DNA of 64,000 bases. It comes from Sphingomonas sp. G-3-2-10 (GTDB taxonomy: Bacteria; Pseudomonadota; Alphaproteobacteria; Sphingomonadales; Sphingomonadaceae). Made by a program: the position numbers and the translations under genes. The stretch lies in NCBI RefSeq assembly GCF_012927115.1, contig NZ_JABBFY010000001.1, forward strand, positions 806,001 to 870,000. The letters are read 5' to 3'. The notes beneath the pieces are model-generated. The model was not told the origin of the DNA, did no database searches, and saw nothing but the letters and a program-made list of their open reading frames with translations. Shown piece by piece: positions 27,187 to 37,473 of the stretch. How positions within the stretch are numbered: position 1 is the stretch's first letter; each line of letters starts with the position of its first letter.

Positions 27187-27516
27187 TCAGCCTTGGCCTT
27201 CCAGCGGCAGGCTGTTCTTCGCCACTTCGAAATGGTCCACCGTTCTTGGGCGATCGAGCAGGAAGCGGTTGTCCTCGGGATAATAGCGAGCGGCTTCGAT
27301 ATCCTCGCCGGCGAAGGCGCGGATGTCGTCCACGCTGCGCCACCAGCTTAGCGTGGTGACTTCGCTGATGCCGTCGGTCCGGTCGCGGAACAGCATCTGG
27401 AACCCCAGATTGCCGGGTGTCGAAGTGTAGTCCGCGCCGCCGGTGCCTTCGATATAATCGGCATAATCGGCCTTGTCCGCGGTGCGGATGCGGCCGGTCC
27501 AGCGGCGCAGGATCAT
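27187..27516 (-). CDS. Antibiotic biosynthesis monooxygenase-like small protein
   Basis: A 109-residue protein of the dimeric alpha+beta barrel type. Its beginning MILRRWTGRIRTADKADYADYIE and the block FRDRTDGISEVTTLSWWRSVDDIRAF fit ABM-like domains, which act on heme, quinones or small polar compounds. No signal peptide is present. It overlaps the upstream DUF885 hydrolase by four bases, so translation is coupled. Substrate cannot be predicted. Confidence 0.75.
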   Translation of the reverse strand: MILRRWTGRIRTADKADYADYIEGTGGADYTSTPGNLGFQMLFRDRTDGISEVTTLSWWRSVDDIRAFAGEDIEAARYYPEDNRFLLDRPRTVDHFEVAKNSLPLEGQG

Positions 27517-29330
27517 GCCTTGCGCTCGGCGATATGCGCTTCGATCACACGGCCCAGTACGGTCATCGGCACGTTGCCGCCCAGCACCATCGCGTCGTTG
27601 AACGCCTTGAAGTCGTACTTCGCGCCCAATTCGGCCTGCGTATGCTTGCGCAGCCGGTTGATCTCGCTGTGGCCGACCTTGTAGCCGCAGGCCTGACCCG
27701 GCCAGGAGCAGTAGCGGTCGACCTCGCTGGTGACTTCGTCGATGCCCGAGCCGTTGGTCGTGGCGAACCATTCGATTGCCTGTGCCCGCGTCCAGCGCTT
27801 GGCGTGGAGGCCAGTGTCGACCACCAGGCGGCACGCGCGGAACGCGATCGACTGGAGATAGCCGAGCCGCCCGATGGGATCGTTCTCGTACACGCCCAGC
27901 TCGCTCGCCAGCTGTTCGGCGTACAGCGCCCAGCCTTCGCTATAGGCGTTGAAGGCGAGGATCGAGCGGATCAGCGGCAGCTTGAACGTATATTCGCCCT
28001 GCCAGCCATGACCGGGGATCGCTTCGTGATAGGTCAGCGTGGGCAAGCCGTAGCGGGTGTGCAGCCGCGTGGTGTGCAGGTTGATCCAGAAACGGCCGGG
28101 CACGGTGCCGTCGATCGATCCCGGGCCGCCATAGGCGCCGGGCGCGCCCGGTTCCTCGGCGAGCGGCAGGCGCTTCACCTCGACATTGCCCTTCACCAGC
28201 GTGTGGAACGCCTGCGGCATCCGGCCGCGAATATCGACGATCCGCTCGTTGAGGAACTTCATGATCTCGGCACGGCCGGCGTCGTTGTCCGGATAGAGGA
28301 AGCGCTCGTCCTTGCCGAGCGCGGTCATCCGCTCGCCCACGGTGCCGCTGGAGAAGCCGAGCTTCTTGAGGATGCCGTCCATCTCGTTCTGCAGCTCGGC
28401 CAGTTCGGCGCGGCCCTGCTGATGGACTTCTTCCGGCGTGCGAGTCGTGGTCGTGCCCGCGCGCAGCGCCCAGGCATAATAGGCCTCGCCATCGGGGAAT
28501 TTCCACACGCCGGCGTCGCTGGTCGCCTTTGCGCGATGCCGTTCGAGCTCGGCGATCTGCCGGTCTAGCGCGGGCGCGACCACCGAGGTGCAGATGTCGA
28601 AGGCGCGCTGGCCGAAATCGCCCTTCATGCCTGCGGTGCGATTGGCGACCGAGGTAACGAGGCTCCATGCCGCGACATGGCCGCTGCGTGCCTGCTTGAT
28701 CTGCTTCAGGCATTTGTCGAGCAGGAAGTCGGGCGCGATCACGCCCTTCGACGCTGCGATCTTCAGCCGCTCGGTCTCGCCGTCGAGCTGGCCGGCATAA
28801 GCGGCAAGGCGATCGATATAGGCTTCGCCATCTTCCTTGCTGGCGATGCGATGGTCGTTCTCGAGCATTCGCGGGGTATCGAGAAACGCGCCGACATTCT
28901 GGACGACGACATAGGGCGCGTTGCGCCAGCTGCCGACCGCGACGTCGCCATAGCCGAACTTCAGCCCTTCGACGCCCGACTGATAGGCGGTCTTCACCAC
29001 GTCGAGATTGACCCGCATCGTGTGGCTCAGGCCGGTCTGGTCGAGCCGGTCGATCTCGGAGATGGCCCGGGTCAGGTTCGCCTGAACCGCCAGCTTGCCC
29101 CGGATCGTGCGGTCTTCCAGCCGATGCTTCAGCCGCGCGCGCTTGCCATTGTCGATGCCGAGCGAGGTCGCGCCTTCGGGCGAAGTCTTCAGCGCCTGTT
29201 CGGCGATCCGGTCGATCAGCGCCTGCGCCCTGGCTTCGTTGCCGGGTGCGGCAAGGGCGCGGGCGGGCAGGGTAGCGAGCGCGGCGGTTGCTCCCGCGCC
29301 AAGCAACAGGTGGCGGCGGTCGGTATGCAT
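27513..29330 (-). CDS. DUF885 domain protein, Tat-exported
   Basis: A 605-residue secreted hydrolase-like protein of the DUF885 family, related to metallo-carboxypeptidases. The N-terminus MHTDRRHLLLGAGATAALATL is a Tat signal (RR-x-hydrophobic). The metal-binding motif HEAIPGH lies in the C-terminal half, with a downstream SEGWALYAEQLA block typical of the family. DUF885 proteins are often annotated as peptidases, but few have been tested. It lies between the NfeD gene and the small monooxygenase-like gene, with a 17-base gap on one side and a 4-base overlap on the other. Confidence 0.85.
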   Translation of the reverse strand: MHTDRRHLLLGAGATAALATLPARALAAPGNEARAQALIDRIAEQALKTSPEGATSLGIDNGKRARLKHRLEDRTIRGKLAVQANLTRAISEIDRLDQTGLSHTMRVNLDVVKTAYQSGVEGLKFGYGDVAVGSWRNAPYVVVQNVGAFLDTPRMLENDHRIASKEDGEAYIDRLAAYAGQLDGETERLKIAASKGVIAPDFLLDKCLKQIKQARSGHVAAWSLVTSVANRTAGMKGDFGQRAFDICTSVVAPALDRQIAELERHRAKATSDAGVWKFPDGEAYYAWALRAGTTTTRTPEEVHQQGRAELAELQNEMDGILKKLGFSSGTVGERMTALGKDERFLYPDNDAGRAEIMKFLNERIVDIRGRMPQAFHTLVKGNVEVKRLPLAEEPGAPGAYGGPGSIDGTVPGRFWINLHTTRLHTRYGLPTLTYHEAIPGHGWQGEYTFKLPLIRSILAFNAYSEGWALYAEQLASELGVYENDPIGRLGYLQSIAFRACRLVVDTGLHAKRWTRAQAIEWFATTNGSGIDEVTSEVDRYCSWPGQACGYKVGHSEINRLRKHTQAELGAKYDFKAFNDAMVLGGNVPMTVLGRVIEAHIAERKA

Positions 29331-29347
29331 TCAGGCTTCTCCGGAAA

Positions 29348-29803
29348 TCAGTTCGCGATCGGCTCGACGTCGAGCGAGCCGTCCTTCGCCCCGGTCACGC
29401 GCACGCGCGCGCCCGTCGGCATGTCGACACCGCGTGCCGGCCATTCCCCGTCGCCGACACGGACCCGGCCTTCGCCCGACACGATCGCATGGGATACGGT
29501 GACGGTCTGGCCGATCAGCCGGGCGATGCGGTCGTTGAGCAGCGGATCGCTGCTTTCGATCGGATGACGCGAATACCAGCGCCGCCCGATCGCCACCGCG
29601 ATCGAAGAAGCCACCGCGAAGATCGCGATCTCGGCGAAGATCGGCAGGGGCAGCACCAGCGCGATCAGCCCGGTCACCGCCGCGCCGGCGGCGATGAAGA
29701 CCAGGAAGATGCCGGGCATCAGCAGCTCGACGATCGCCAGCACCGCCGCCAGCGCGAGCCAGGCGATGCCGGGCTCGTTCAGCAGGTTCTGGATCTCGGT
29801 CAC
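29348..29803 (-). CDS. NfeD family membrane protein
   Basis: A 151-residue inner-membrane protein with three or four membrane segments (starting LAALAAVLAIVELLM, then FLVFIAAGAAVTGLIALVL) and a C-terminal OB-fold NfeD domain that begins LIGQTVTVSHAIVSGEGRVRVGDGEW. NfeD proteins work with stomatin-like SPFH proteins in membrane microdomains and quality control. The start is GTG at 29803 with a four-base overlap with the upstream qmcA gene, matching that partnership. Confidence 0.9.
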   Translation of the reverse strand: MTEIQNLLNEPGIAWLALAAVLAIVELLMPGIFLVFIAAGAAVTGLIALVLPLPIFAEIAIFAVASSIAVAIGRRWYSRHPIESSDPLLNDRIARLIGQTVTVSHAIVSGEGRVRVGDGEWPARGVDMPTGARVRVTGAKDGSLDVEPIAN

Positions 29804-30789
29804 TGACCACTCTCCGGATTGAAGGGCTGGGGCCGCTCACGCCGGGCGGGGGCAGGCGGCGCGGGCGGGCTGGACGGACCGCCCAGCGCTTCCTTGGCCA
29901 GTTCGCCGATGCCGCCCAGCGTGCCGATCAGCTGCGTCGCCTCGACCGGGAAGAGGATCGTCTTGGCATTGGGTGACGTCGCGAACTTGGCGACGGCGTC
30001 GACATATTTCTGCGCGACGAAATAGTTGATCGCGGTCGCCGAACCCTTGGCGATTGCGTCAGAGACCATTTCGGTGGCCTTGGCTTCGGCCTCGGCGCCG
30101 CGTTCGCGGGCCTCGGCGTCGCGGAAGGCGGCTTCGCGGCGGCCTTCGGCCTCGAGGATCTTCGACTGTTTCTGGCCCTCGGCGCGCAGGATCTCGGAAG
30201 CGCGGGTGCCTTCGGCTTCTAGGATGTTGGCGCGCTTTTCGCGCTCGGCCTTCATCTGGCGGCCCATCGCGTTGACGATGTCGGCGGGCGGGCGGATGTC
30301 CTTGATCTCGACGCGGGTGATCTTGACACCCCACGGCGTGGTCGCGTGATCGACCACCGAGAGGAGGCGCGCGTTGATCTCGTCGCGCTTCGACAGCGTT
30401 TCGTCGAGGTCCATCGAACCCATCACGGTGCGCAGGTTGGTGGTCGTGAGCTGGAGCAGCGCGACGTACAGGTCGCTGACTTCATAGGCTGCCTTGGCCG
30501 CATCGAGGACCTGGAAGAACACCACACCGTCGGTGGAGATCATCGCATTGTCCTTGGTGATGATTTCCTGACCCGGAATATCGATCACTTGCTCCATCAT
30601 GTTCACCTTGCGGCCGACGCGATAGAAGAAGGCGGGATAGAAATTGAGGCCCGGCGAAGCGACGGCGGTGAAGCGGCCGAAATGCTCGATCGTGTATTGA
30701 TAGCCCTGGGTCACGATCTTCAGGCTGGAGAAGAGGTAGAGGATCACTACCGCCAGCGCCAGCAATGCCAGCATGAACAACGGGTCCAT
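29800..30789 (-). CDS. qmcA: SPFH/Band 7 (stomatin-like) protein QmcA
   Basis: Membrane-anchored SPFH protein of 329 residues that organises membrane domains and interacts with FtsH in E. coli. One N-terminal membrane segment (LFMLALLALAVVILYLF) precedes the Band 7 domain (IVTQGYQYTIEHFGRF), which continues into a long charged coiled coil EAEGTRASEILRAEGQKQSKILEAEGRR. The tail is proline/arginine-rich. It heads the qmcA-nfeD-DUF885 unit; only 51 bases separate it from the divergent lyase gene. Confidence 0.92.
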   Translation of the reverse strand: MDPLFMLALLALAVVILYLFSSLKIVTQGYQYTIEHFGRFTAVASPGLNFYPAFFYRVGRKVNMMEQVIDIPGQEIITKDNAMISTDGVVFFQVLDAAKAAYEVSDLYVALLQLTTTNLRTVMGSMDLDETLSKRDEINARLLSVVDHATTPWGVKITRVEIKDIRPPADIVNAMGRQMKAEREKRANILEAEGTRASEILRAEGQKQSKILEAEGRREAAFRDAEARERGAEAEAKATEMVSDAIAKGSATAINYFVAQKYVDAVAKFATSPNAKTILFPVEATQLIGTLGGIGELAKEALGGPSSPPAPPAPARRERPQPFNPESGQ

Positions 30790-30840
30790 AATCACGACTC
30801 CCCTCGCAAAACTTGTGTCTTGGTAGCATAGAACGCCGCC

Positions 30841-31653
30841 ATGACCACCGCCAGCCTCGCACCGCGCACCGCGCTGTTTCTTCCCGCCTCCAATGCTCGC
30901 GCGATCGAAAAGGCGCGGGGGCTGGACGCCGACATGGTGATCCTCGACCTGGAGGACGCGGTGAAGCCTGAAGCCAAAGCGGAAGCGCGGGCGATGGCGG
31001 TCGCGGCGGCGGCCGAGGGGTTCGGCGAACACCTCTTCGCGATCCGGCTCAACGGGATCGATGCGGCGGAGCATGACGCCGATGTCGCGGCGGTGCGGGC
31101 GTCGGCGTGCGAGATCGCCATCCTGCCCAAGGTCGAGCATGCCGCAGATGCCGTCCGCGTGGTCGCGGCGCTGGGCGGAAAGAAGCTGCTGGCGATGATC
31201 GAGACGCCGCGCGGGGTGCTGAACGCCGTCGAGATCGCCTCGGTCGCGGGGGTGATCGGCCTGATCGCCGGCACCAACGACCTGCGCGCCGAGCTGCGCA
31301 TCCCCTCGGGTGCGGGGCGCGAGAGCCTGTCGCTATCCCTCCAGAGCATCGTCCTTGCCGCGCGGATCGGCGAATGCTGGGCGTTCGACGGCGTGTTCAA
31401 CCGGCTCGACGATGCCGAGGGGCTTGCCGCCGAATGCCGCCACGGCCGGGATCTGGGGTTCGATGGCAAGACGCTGATCCATCCCAACCAGATCGCGGTC
31501 GCCGCCGAAGCCTTTGGCCCGACCGAAGCCGAGATCGCCGACGCCCGCGCGTTGATCGAAGCCGCGACCGGCGGGGCCGAACGCTTCCGCGACCGCATGA
31601 TCGAATCGATGCATGTGGCCCAGGCGTGGGCGGTGCTGGAACGCGCCCTCTGA
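30841..31653 (+). CDS. CitE-like HpcH/HpaI aldolase family CoA ester lyase
   Basis: Class II aldolase-fold enzyme of 270 residues that cleaves an acyl-CoA-hydroxyacid such as citramalyl-CoA or malyl-CoA. Signature blocks are MVILDLEDAV (metal ligand Glu), AMIETPRGV, GTNDLRAEL and DGKTLIHPNQI. The family includes CitE, CLYBL and beta-methylmalyl-CoA lyases; the exact substrate is not determined. It lies divergent from qmcA across only 51 bases and ends seven bases before the convergent cupin gene. Confidence 0.88.
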   Translation: MTTASLAPRTALFLPASNARAIEKARGLDADMVILDLEDAVKPEAKAEARAMAVAAAAEGFGEHLFAIRLNGIDAAEHDADVAAVRASACEIAILPKVEHAADAVRVVAALGGKKLLAMIETPRGVLNAVEIASVAGVIGLIAGTNDLRAELRIPSGAGRESLSLSLQSIVLAARIGECWAFDGVFNRLDDAEGLAAECRHGRDLGFDGKTLIHPNQIAVAAEAFGPTEAEIADARALIEAATGGAERFRDRMIESMHVAQAWAVLERAL

Positions 31654-31660
31654 GCGCCGT

Positions 31661-32887
31661 TCAGCCCGAGTACCACGCCTCCCATTCCTGCTGCATCAGC
31701 GTCTTGAACTCGAGATAGTCGGCGTCCGAGTTCGGATCGAAATGGCCGATCTCGGCATTGTTGAGATAGTCGAAATAGGGCCAGTGAGTGACGTTGCCCT
31801 GCGCGTACATATAGCATTGGATGGTGATGCAGGGTTCCTCCGAAGCCAGGTTGATCAGCTTGTGATTCTGGTTCAGCCGCGCCGAGATCCACGTCACATC
31901 GTCCTTCTCGAACGTCGCCCGCGCGAAGGGATCGACATGGCAGGACGACAGCATCGGGTACATGTCGACGGTGATCGCGCCGTGCAGCACCTTGATCACC
32001 GCGTCCGAGCCGCCGTGATTGTGGATCGGCGAATAATGGCCCACCGGCCAGATCTCCATCACGAACGGAATGCCGGGTGAATCGCCCTGATTCTGGCCCA
32101 TCGTGATCCGCAGATAGGTCTTGAGCGGATCGGATTTGCCGAACTCCGATGCCTTCGCCACCAGCGTCTTGTGGCACCAGCCATCGGGGTTCGCGATGCT
32201 GCGCTTGATTGCCTCGGCGAAGTTGGGGAAGCCGGGCGTATCGAGGACGAACGCCTTGCCGGCGACATTGTCGTAGAGTTGCTGGCAGGTCGGGCTGAGG
32301 TTGGCGGGCACGGTCAGCTTGCCATGCGCCATGTCGTCCATCGTGATCTCGTCGTGCGGCACGATGTAGAGGGGCGGCTCGACCGTCACCGGATCGCGCC
32401 AGATGTCCACCGCGCCCCGGATCGTGGCCGATACCGCCACGCTCTCGGCCTGCGCCAGCCAGGCATAGGGATCGGGGCCCTCTTCCGGTTTGGGGCCGAA
32501 GCCGTAACAGGCCAGTTCGCAGCCCTTGCGCATCTCGCCCTTGCCGTAGCCGAGTATGCGATTGTGGCTGTCGAAGCTGAACCAGTAAGGACAGGCCGGT
32601 TCGCGATCGAGTCCGTGCGGTTCCGACCAGACCTCCTGCCACTGGCCGTCCTTGTGCTCGTTCAGCCGGACGCTGCCGAAATCCACGTCCCAGCGAAACG
32701 CCGGTTCGCCCCAATCCTCGCCGCGCACCTCGACCGAGAACGCGGCTTTCCGGGCGATGGCGAAGCCGATCGTGCCCTGTCCGCGCACCAGCAGCCGGAT
32801 GTCCGGATTGCTGTGCGTCTCGCCTTCCACCGGGGCGAAGGTCAGGTGCGCCGGGATTTGCAGGAAGTTCTCGCTGGCGTGCGTCAT
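31661..32887 (-). CDS. Cysteine dioxygenase-type cupin protein with large N-terminal extension
   Basis: A 408-residue protein. The C-terminal half carries a cupin metal site, HNHGG-SDAVIKVLHGAITVDMYP, then HVDPF and NQNHKLINLA, which matches the cysteine-dioxygenase superfamily. The first 200 residues look like a beta-rich domain (DIRLLVRGQGTIGFAI, WDVDFGSVRLN) with no obvious name. No signal peptide is seen. It starts at 32887, where GGGGGA precedes the ATG by about five bases. Family-level call is solid for the cupin half; the function of the fusion is unknown. Confidence 0.7.
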   Translation of the reverse strand: MTHASENFLQIPAHLTFAPVEGETHSNPDIRLLVRGQGTIGFAIARKAAFSVEVRGEDWGEPAFRWDVDFGSVRLNEHKDGQWQEVWSEPHGLDREPACPYWFSFDSHNRILGYGKGEMRKGCELACYGFGPKPEEGPDPYAWLAQAESVAVSATIRGAVDIWRDPVTVEPPLYIVPHDEITMDDMAHGKLTVPANLSPTCQQLYDNVAGKAFVLDTPGFPNFAEAIKRSIANPDGWCHKTLVAKASEFGKSDPLKTYLRITMGQNQGDSPGIPFVMEIWPVGHYSPIHNHGGSDAVIKVLHGAITVDMYPMLSSCHVDPFARATFEKDDVTWISARLNQNHKLINLASEEPCITIQCYMYAQGNVTHWPYFDYLNNAEIGHFDPNSDADYLEFKTLMQQEWEAWYSG

Positions 32888-33031
32888 GGTCGGTCCCCCG
32901 GATCTGGTGTTCGTGGCCGCCACGGTAACGCGAAGTCCGCGGGATACGGCAGTCAATCGAGGCCGAAATGGCGCGATTCCATTGCGATCTCCGCTGGTTG
33001 CGCGCGTCTCCTCCCGCGTTATACCTGCACG

Positions 33032-33325
33032 ATGGTCTTCGATCTGCGCGGCGCGTTGCTCAAGAAGGAGGAGACGGAATCGGCCCGGCTGGTCGATTTC
33101 GAGTTCCGCCTGCGCGCCCGTACGATGCGGCTGCTCGCACCGGTGATCGGCCACGATCCCGACGCGATGGCCATGCGGATCGCATTGCAGGATGACGAGG
33201 CGATCCTCATCGATCTCGCCGCGACGAACCCCGATATCCGCCTTCGCTTCGCCGAAGCCCGGGACGAAGCGCGCCGGCAACTGATCGCCGAGCGCGGCGA
33301 CCCGACGCCGTACAAGCTGGCCTGA
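33032..33325 (+). CDS. Hypothetical protein, 97 aa
   Basis: A 97-residue protein, MVFDLRGALLKKEETESARLV, of no recognised family. It is charged and helix-rich (ARDEARRQLIAERGD) and has no signal peptide or membrane segment. It is divergent from the cupin gene and lies four bases before the ACT-domain gene, so the two are probably co-transcribed. The choice of ATG at 33032 is the first in-frame ATG after the cupin promoter gap. Confidence 0.55.
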   Translation: MVFDLRGALLKKEETESARLVDFEFRLRARTMRLLAPVIGHDPDAMAMRIALQDDEAILIDLAATNPDIRLRFAEARDEARRQLIAERGDPTPYKLA

Positions 33326-33329
33326 GCCG

Positions 33330-33734
33330 ATGGTGGTTCGCGACACGCAGGCGATGATCGCGTCGATGGCGCCGGAACTCCGCCCCGGGTGCTTCGCCTT
33401 CGTCGGGTGCGGCGAGGACGGGGATCTGGCCCACGCGTTCAGGGACGTCGCGATCGCGATGTTCGCCGAGGTGGAGGGGCCATCCTTCGTCGTTCCAATC
33501 GAAACGGCCGAGGCGCACGGGATCGAGGCGCTGGCGATGCGGCAGATCACGCTCACCGTTCATTCCGCGCTGGATGGCGTCGGCCTGACCGCTGCCGTCG
33601 CGCAGGCGCTCGCCGCGCACGGGATCGCGTGCAACATGGTCGCGGCCTTCCATCACGATCATGTCTTCGTTCCGGAAAGCAGGGCCGAAGACGCGCTGGC
33701 GGTGCTGAAGGCATTGCAGCAAGCGACCCCCTAG
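33330..33734 (+). CDS. ACT domain-containing protein
   Basis: A 134-residue protein with ACT-domain character: FVVPIETAEAHGIE, then HSALDGVGLTAAVAQALAAHGIACNMVAAFHHDHVFVP, the ligand-binding regulatory fold used in amino-acid metabolism. No catalytic domain is fused, so it is a stand-alone sensor. It lies between the small gene at 33032 and guaB, with gaps of 4 and 63 bases. What it binds is not known. Confidence 0.75.
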   Translation: MVVRDTQAMIASMAPELRPGCFAFVGCGEDGDLAHAFRDVAIAMFAEVEGPSFVVPIETAEAHGIEALAMRQITLTVHSALDGVGLTAAVAQALAAHGIACNMVAAFHHDHVFVPESRAEDALAVLKALQQATP

Positions 33735-35255
<1,521 letters not shown>

Positions 35256-35259
35256 GGCG

Positions 35260-36090
35260 ATGAACCGCTCGGCGAGAGTCGCGCTCTCCGAAGAGACGCT
35301 CGCGATCGTCGAACGGGGGACGTACGCCACGGCGGATGGCGCGAGCGTGTCGATCCGCGATGCGGTGGACCGCGCGGTGGCGAATACCGAGCTGTTTCGC
35401 GATGGCGATTTTCCGGAGCGGATCGAGCCGGAGCGGCGGACCGGACGGACTCGCTTCGAACTGACCGGCGAGACCACGCTGGAAGCGGCCGAGCGGCTGG
35501 CCGGTGAGGGTGTGACCGATCCCTTCGTGCTCAACTTCGCTTCGGCGAAGAATCCGGGCGGCGGGTTCCTCAGCGGTTCTCAGGCGCAGGAGGAGTCGCT
35601 CGCCCGCGCGTCGGCACTGTACGCCAGCCAGAATGCGAAATTCGAATTCTACGATCATAACCGTGCCGGATCGAGCTGCCTCTATTCGGACTGGATGATC
35701 TACTCGCCCGGTGTGCCGGTGTTCCGGCGCGACGATGGTCGCCTGCTGGACCAGCCCTATTTTGTCAGCTTCCTGACTTCGCCGGCGGTCAATGCGGGCG
35801 CGGTGGCGCAGAACGAGCCGCAGCGCGTGGGAGAGGTCGCATTGGTCAACCGCGAACGCGCGCGCAAGCTGCTGTGGCTGGCCAATCGCAAGAGGCATGA
35901 GGTGCTGGTGCTGGGCGCGTGGGGATGCGGCGTGTTCCGCAACGATCCCGCACGGGTTTCCGCGCTGTTCCACGATCTGCTGACGGGCGAATTCGCCGGC
36001 TGTTTCGAACATGTGGTGATGGCGGTTTACGACATCACGCCGGATCGCCACGTCCATGCCGCTTTCGCCGGCGACTTTGCCTCAGCGTAA
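35260..36090 (+). CDS. Bacterial-type poly(ADP-ribose) glycohydrolase (TIGR02452 family)
   Basis: Macrodomain-fold enzyme of 276 residues predicted to hydrolyse poly(ADP-ribose). The PARG catalytic signature GGG-x7-QEE is present: G100-G102 then Q110-E111-E112, in the block NFASAKNPGGGFLSGSQAQEE. The macrodomain start LNFASAKNPG and a later YFVSFLTSPAVNAG are typical of the TIGR02452 group. No PARP gene is seen in the window. It starts five bases after guaB, so it is coupled to a purine-nucleotide gene. Cellular substrate is not established in this lineage. Confidence 0.9.
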   Translation: MNRSARVALSEETLAIVERGTYATADGASVSIRDAVDRAVANTELFRDGDFPERIEPERRTGRTRFELTGETTLEAAERLAGEGVTDPFVLNFASAKNPGGGFLSGSQAQEESLARASALYASQNAKFEFYDHNRAGSSCLYSDWMIYSPGVPVFRRDDGRLLDQPYFVSFLTSPAVNAGAVAQNEPQRVGEVALVNRERARKLLWLANRKRHEVLVLGAWGCGVFRNDPARVSALFHDLLTGEFAGCFEHVVMAVYDITPDRHVHAAFAGDFASA

Positions 36091-36256
36091 CTCCGTGCTT
36101 TCAATGTTGGGTTTGTTCTGCTCTCGCTATTCGAATGAACACGCACACCCTTCTCGCCCGCGCGCCGGCCATGCCTCCGGCATTTACGGGGAGGCATTAT
36201 TTTCGACGTTCTGGGTGTCAACCGTGTCAACCGGATGGCGTTGCGGGAGCGGCTGA

Positions 36257-37441
36257 ATGACTCCTTCCGCCCGCATTCAGGCCGCGATCGAAATGCTTGA
36301 TCAGATCGTCACTGCCGCGCGAGAGCAGGGAGCGGCGGCGGACACCATCATCGCGCGCGGCTTTGCGGCGCGACGCTATGCGGGGTCGAAGGATCGCCGT
36401 GCGATCCGCGAGCTGGTCTATGAATCGATCCGGTTGATCGGTGAAATTCCCGTCAGCGGCCGCGCGGCGATGCTGGCCCTGGTGGCGCAGCGGCCCGAAT
36501 TGGCCGAACATTTCGATGGCTCGCCTTATGGACCCGCCGTGATCGAAGCCGGTGAGCCGGTTGCGGTGCCCGGCCATGCCGCAGGATGGCTGATCAAGCA
36601 GCTTCGCGCATCGGATGTCGGGATCGAGGAGCAGGCCGCATTGCTGTCGCGCGCGACGCTCGATCTGCGCGTGAACCGGCTCAAGGCCGATCCGGCGCAG
36701 CTGGTCGCGGAAATTCCCGGCGCCGAACTGCTCGATTTCGCGCCCGATGCGCTGCGTCTGCCTTCGGATACCAATGTCGATCAGCTTCCCGCCTATGCTC
36801 AGGGCGAGATCGAAGTGCAGGATGCGGGGAGCCAGCTCGTCTCGCGCGCTGCCGGCGTCGAGCGTGGACATCATGTGATCGATCTGTGCGCGGGCGGCGG
36901 GGGCAAGACGCTCGCCCTCGCGGCGCTGATGGCCGATCATGGCACCATCCTCGCCTGCGACATCGATCGCGGACGCCTTCAGCGCCTGCCGCAGCGGGCC
37001 GAGCGGGCAGGGGTATCGATCGCCGATATCCGATTGCTCAATCCCAATCGCGAAGCCGAAATGCTCGCCGATCAGGTCGGGCGTGCCGATGTGGTGTTCG
37101 TCGATGCGCCGTGTTCGGGCACCGGCACCTGGCGGCGCAATCCCGAGGCGCGCTGGCGGATGACCCGCGACCGGCTCGACCGGCTGGTCATGACGCAGCG
37201 GCACATCATGGGCGTCGCCGCCGAACTGGTCCGGCCAGGCGGAGCGCTGGTCTATGTCGTCTGCTCGGTGCTCGATGCCGAAGGGGCGGGGCAGGCAGAG
37301 GCGTTTTTGAGCGCCTATCCGGGCTGGACTGCCGAACCCATTTCGATCGGCGCCGGCAGCCCGCGCGGGCCGGGGCTGCGCTTCACCCCATTGTCCCACT
37401 CGACCGACGGCTTTTTTGTCGCGAAGATAGTGCGGCCATGA
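36257..37441 (+). CDS. RsmB/NOP-family RNA cytosine-C5 methyltransferase
   Basis: SAM-dependent 16S rRNA methyltransferase-like protein of 394 residues. The N-terminal NusB-like region begins ARIQAAIEMLDQIV and is followed by the methyltransferase core: SAM-binding motif DLCAGGGGKTLALAA, then DAPCSGTGTWRRNPEARWR with the release cysteine and VYVVCSVL with the catalytic cysteine. The start at 36257 has GGGAG eight bases upstream. The 166-base gap before it has no gene. It overlaps the long frame of the next gene by four bases, though I place that start further downstream. Confidence 0.9.
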   Translation: MTPSARIQAAIEMLDQIVTAAREQGAAADTIIARGFAARRYAGSKDRRAIRELVYESIRLIGEIPVSGRAAMLALVAQRPELAEHFDGSPYGPAVIEAGEPVAVPGHAAGWLIKQLRASDVGIEEQAALLSRATLDLRVNRLKADPAQLVAEIPGAELLDFAPDALRLPSDTNVDQLPAYAQGEIEVQDAGSQLVSRAAGVERGHHVIDLCAGGGGKTLALAALMADHGTILACDIDRGRLQRLPQRAERAGVSIADIRLLNPNREAEMLADQVGRADVVFVDAPCSGTGTWRRNPEARWRMTRDRLDRLVMTQRHIMGVAAELVRPGGALVYVVCSVLDAEGAGQAEAFLSAYPGWTAEPISIGAGSPRGPGLRFTPLSHSTDGFFVAKIVRP

Positions 37442-37473
37442 TAGCGACCCGGGTTCCAGTTTCGGAGATGTTG

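Noticed and set aside
36091..36256. Possible tRNA or small gene before the RsmB-like gene
   Set aside because: The 166-base gap has no T-loop-like GTTCGA block with a matching acceptor stem, and its frames are short.
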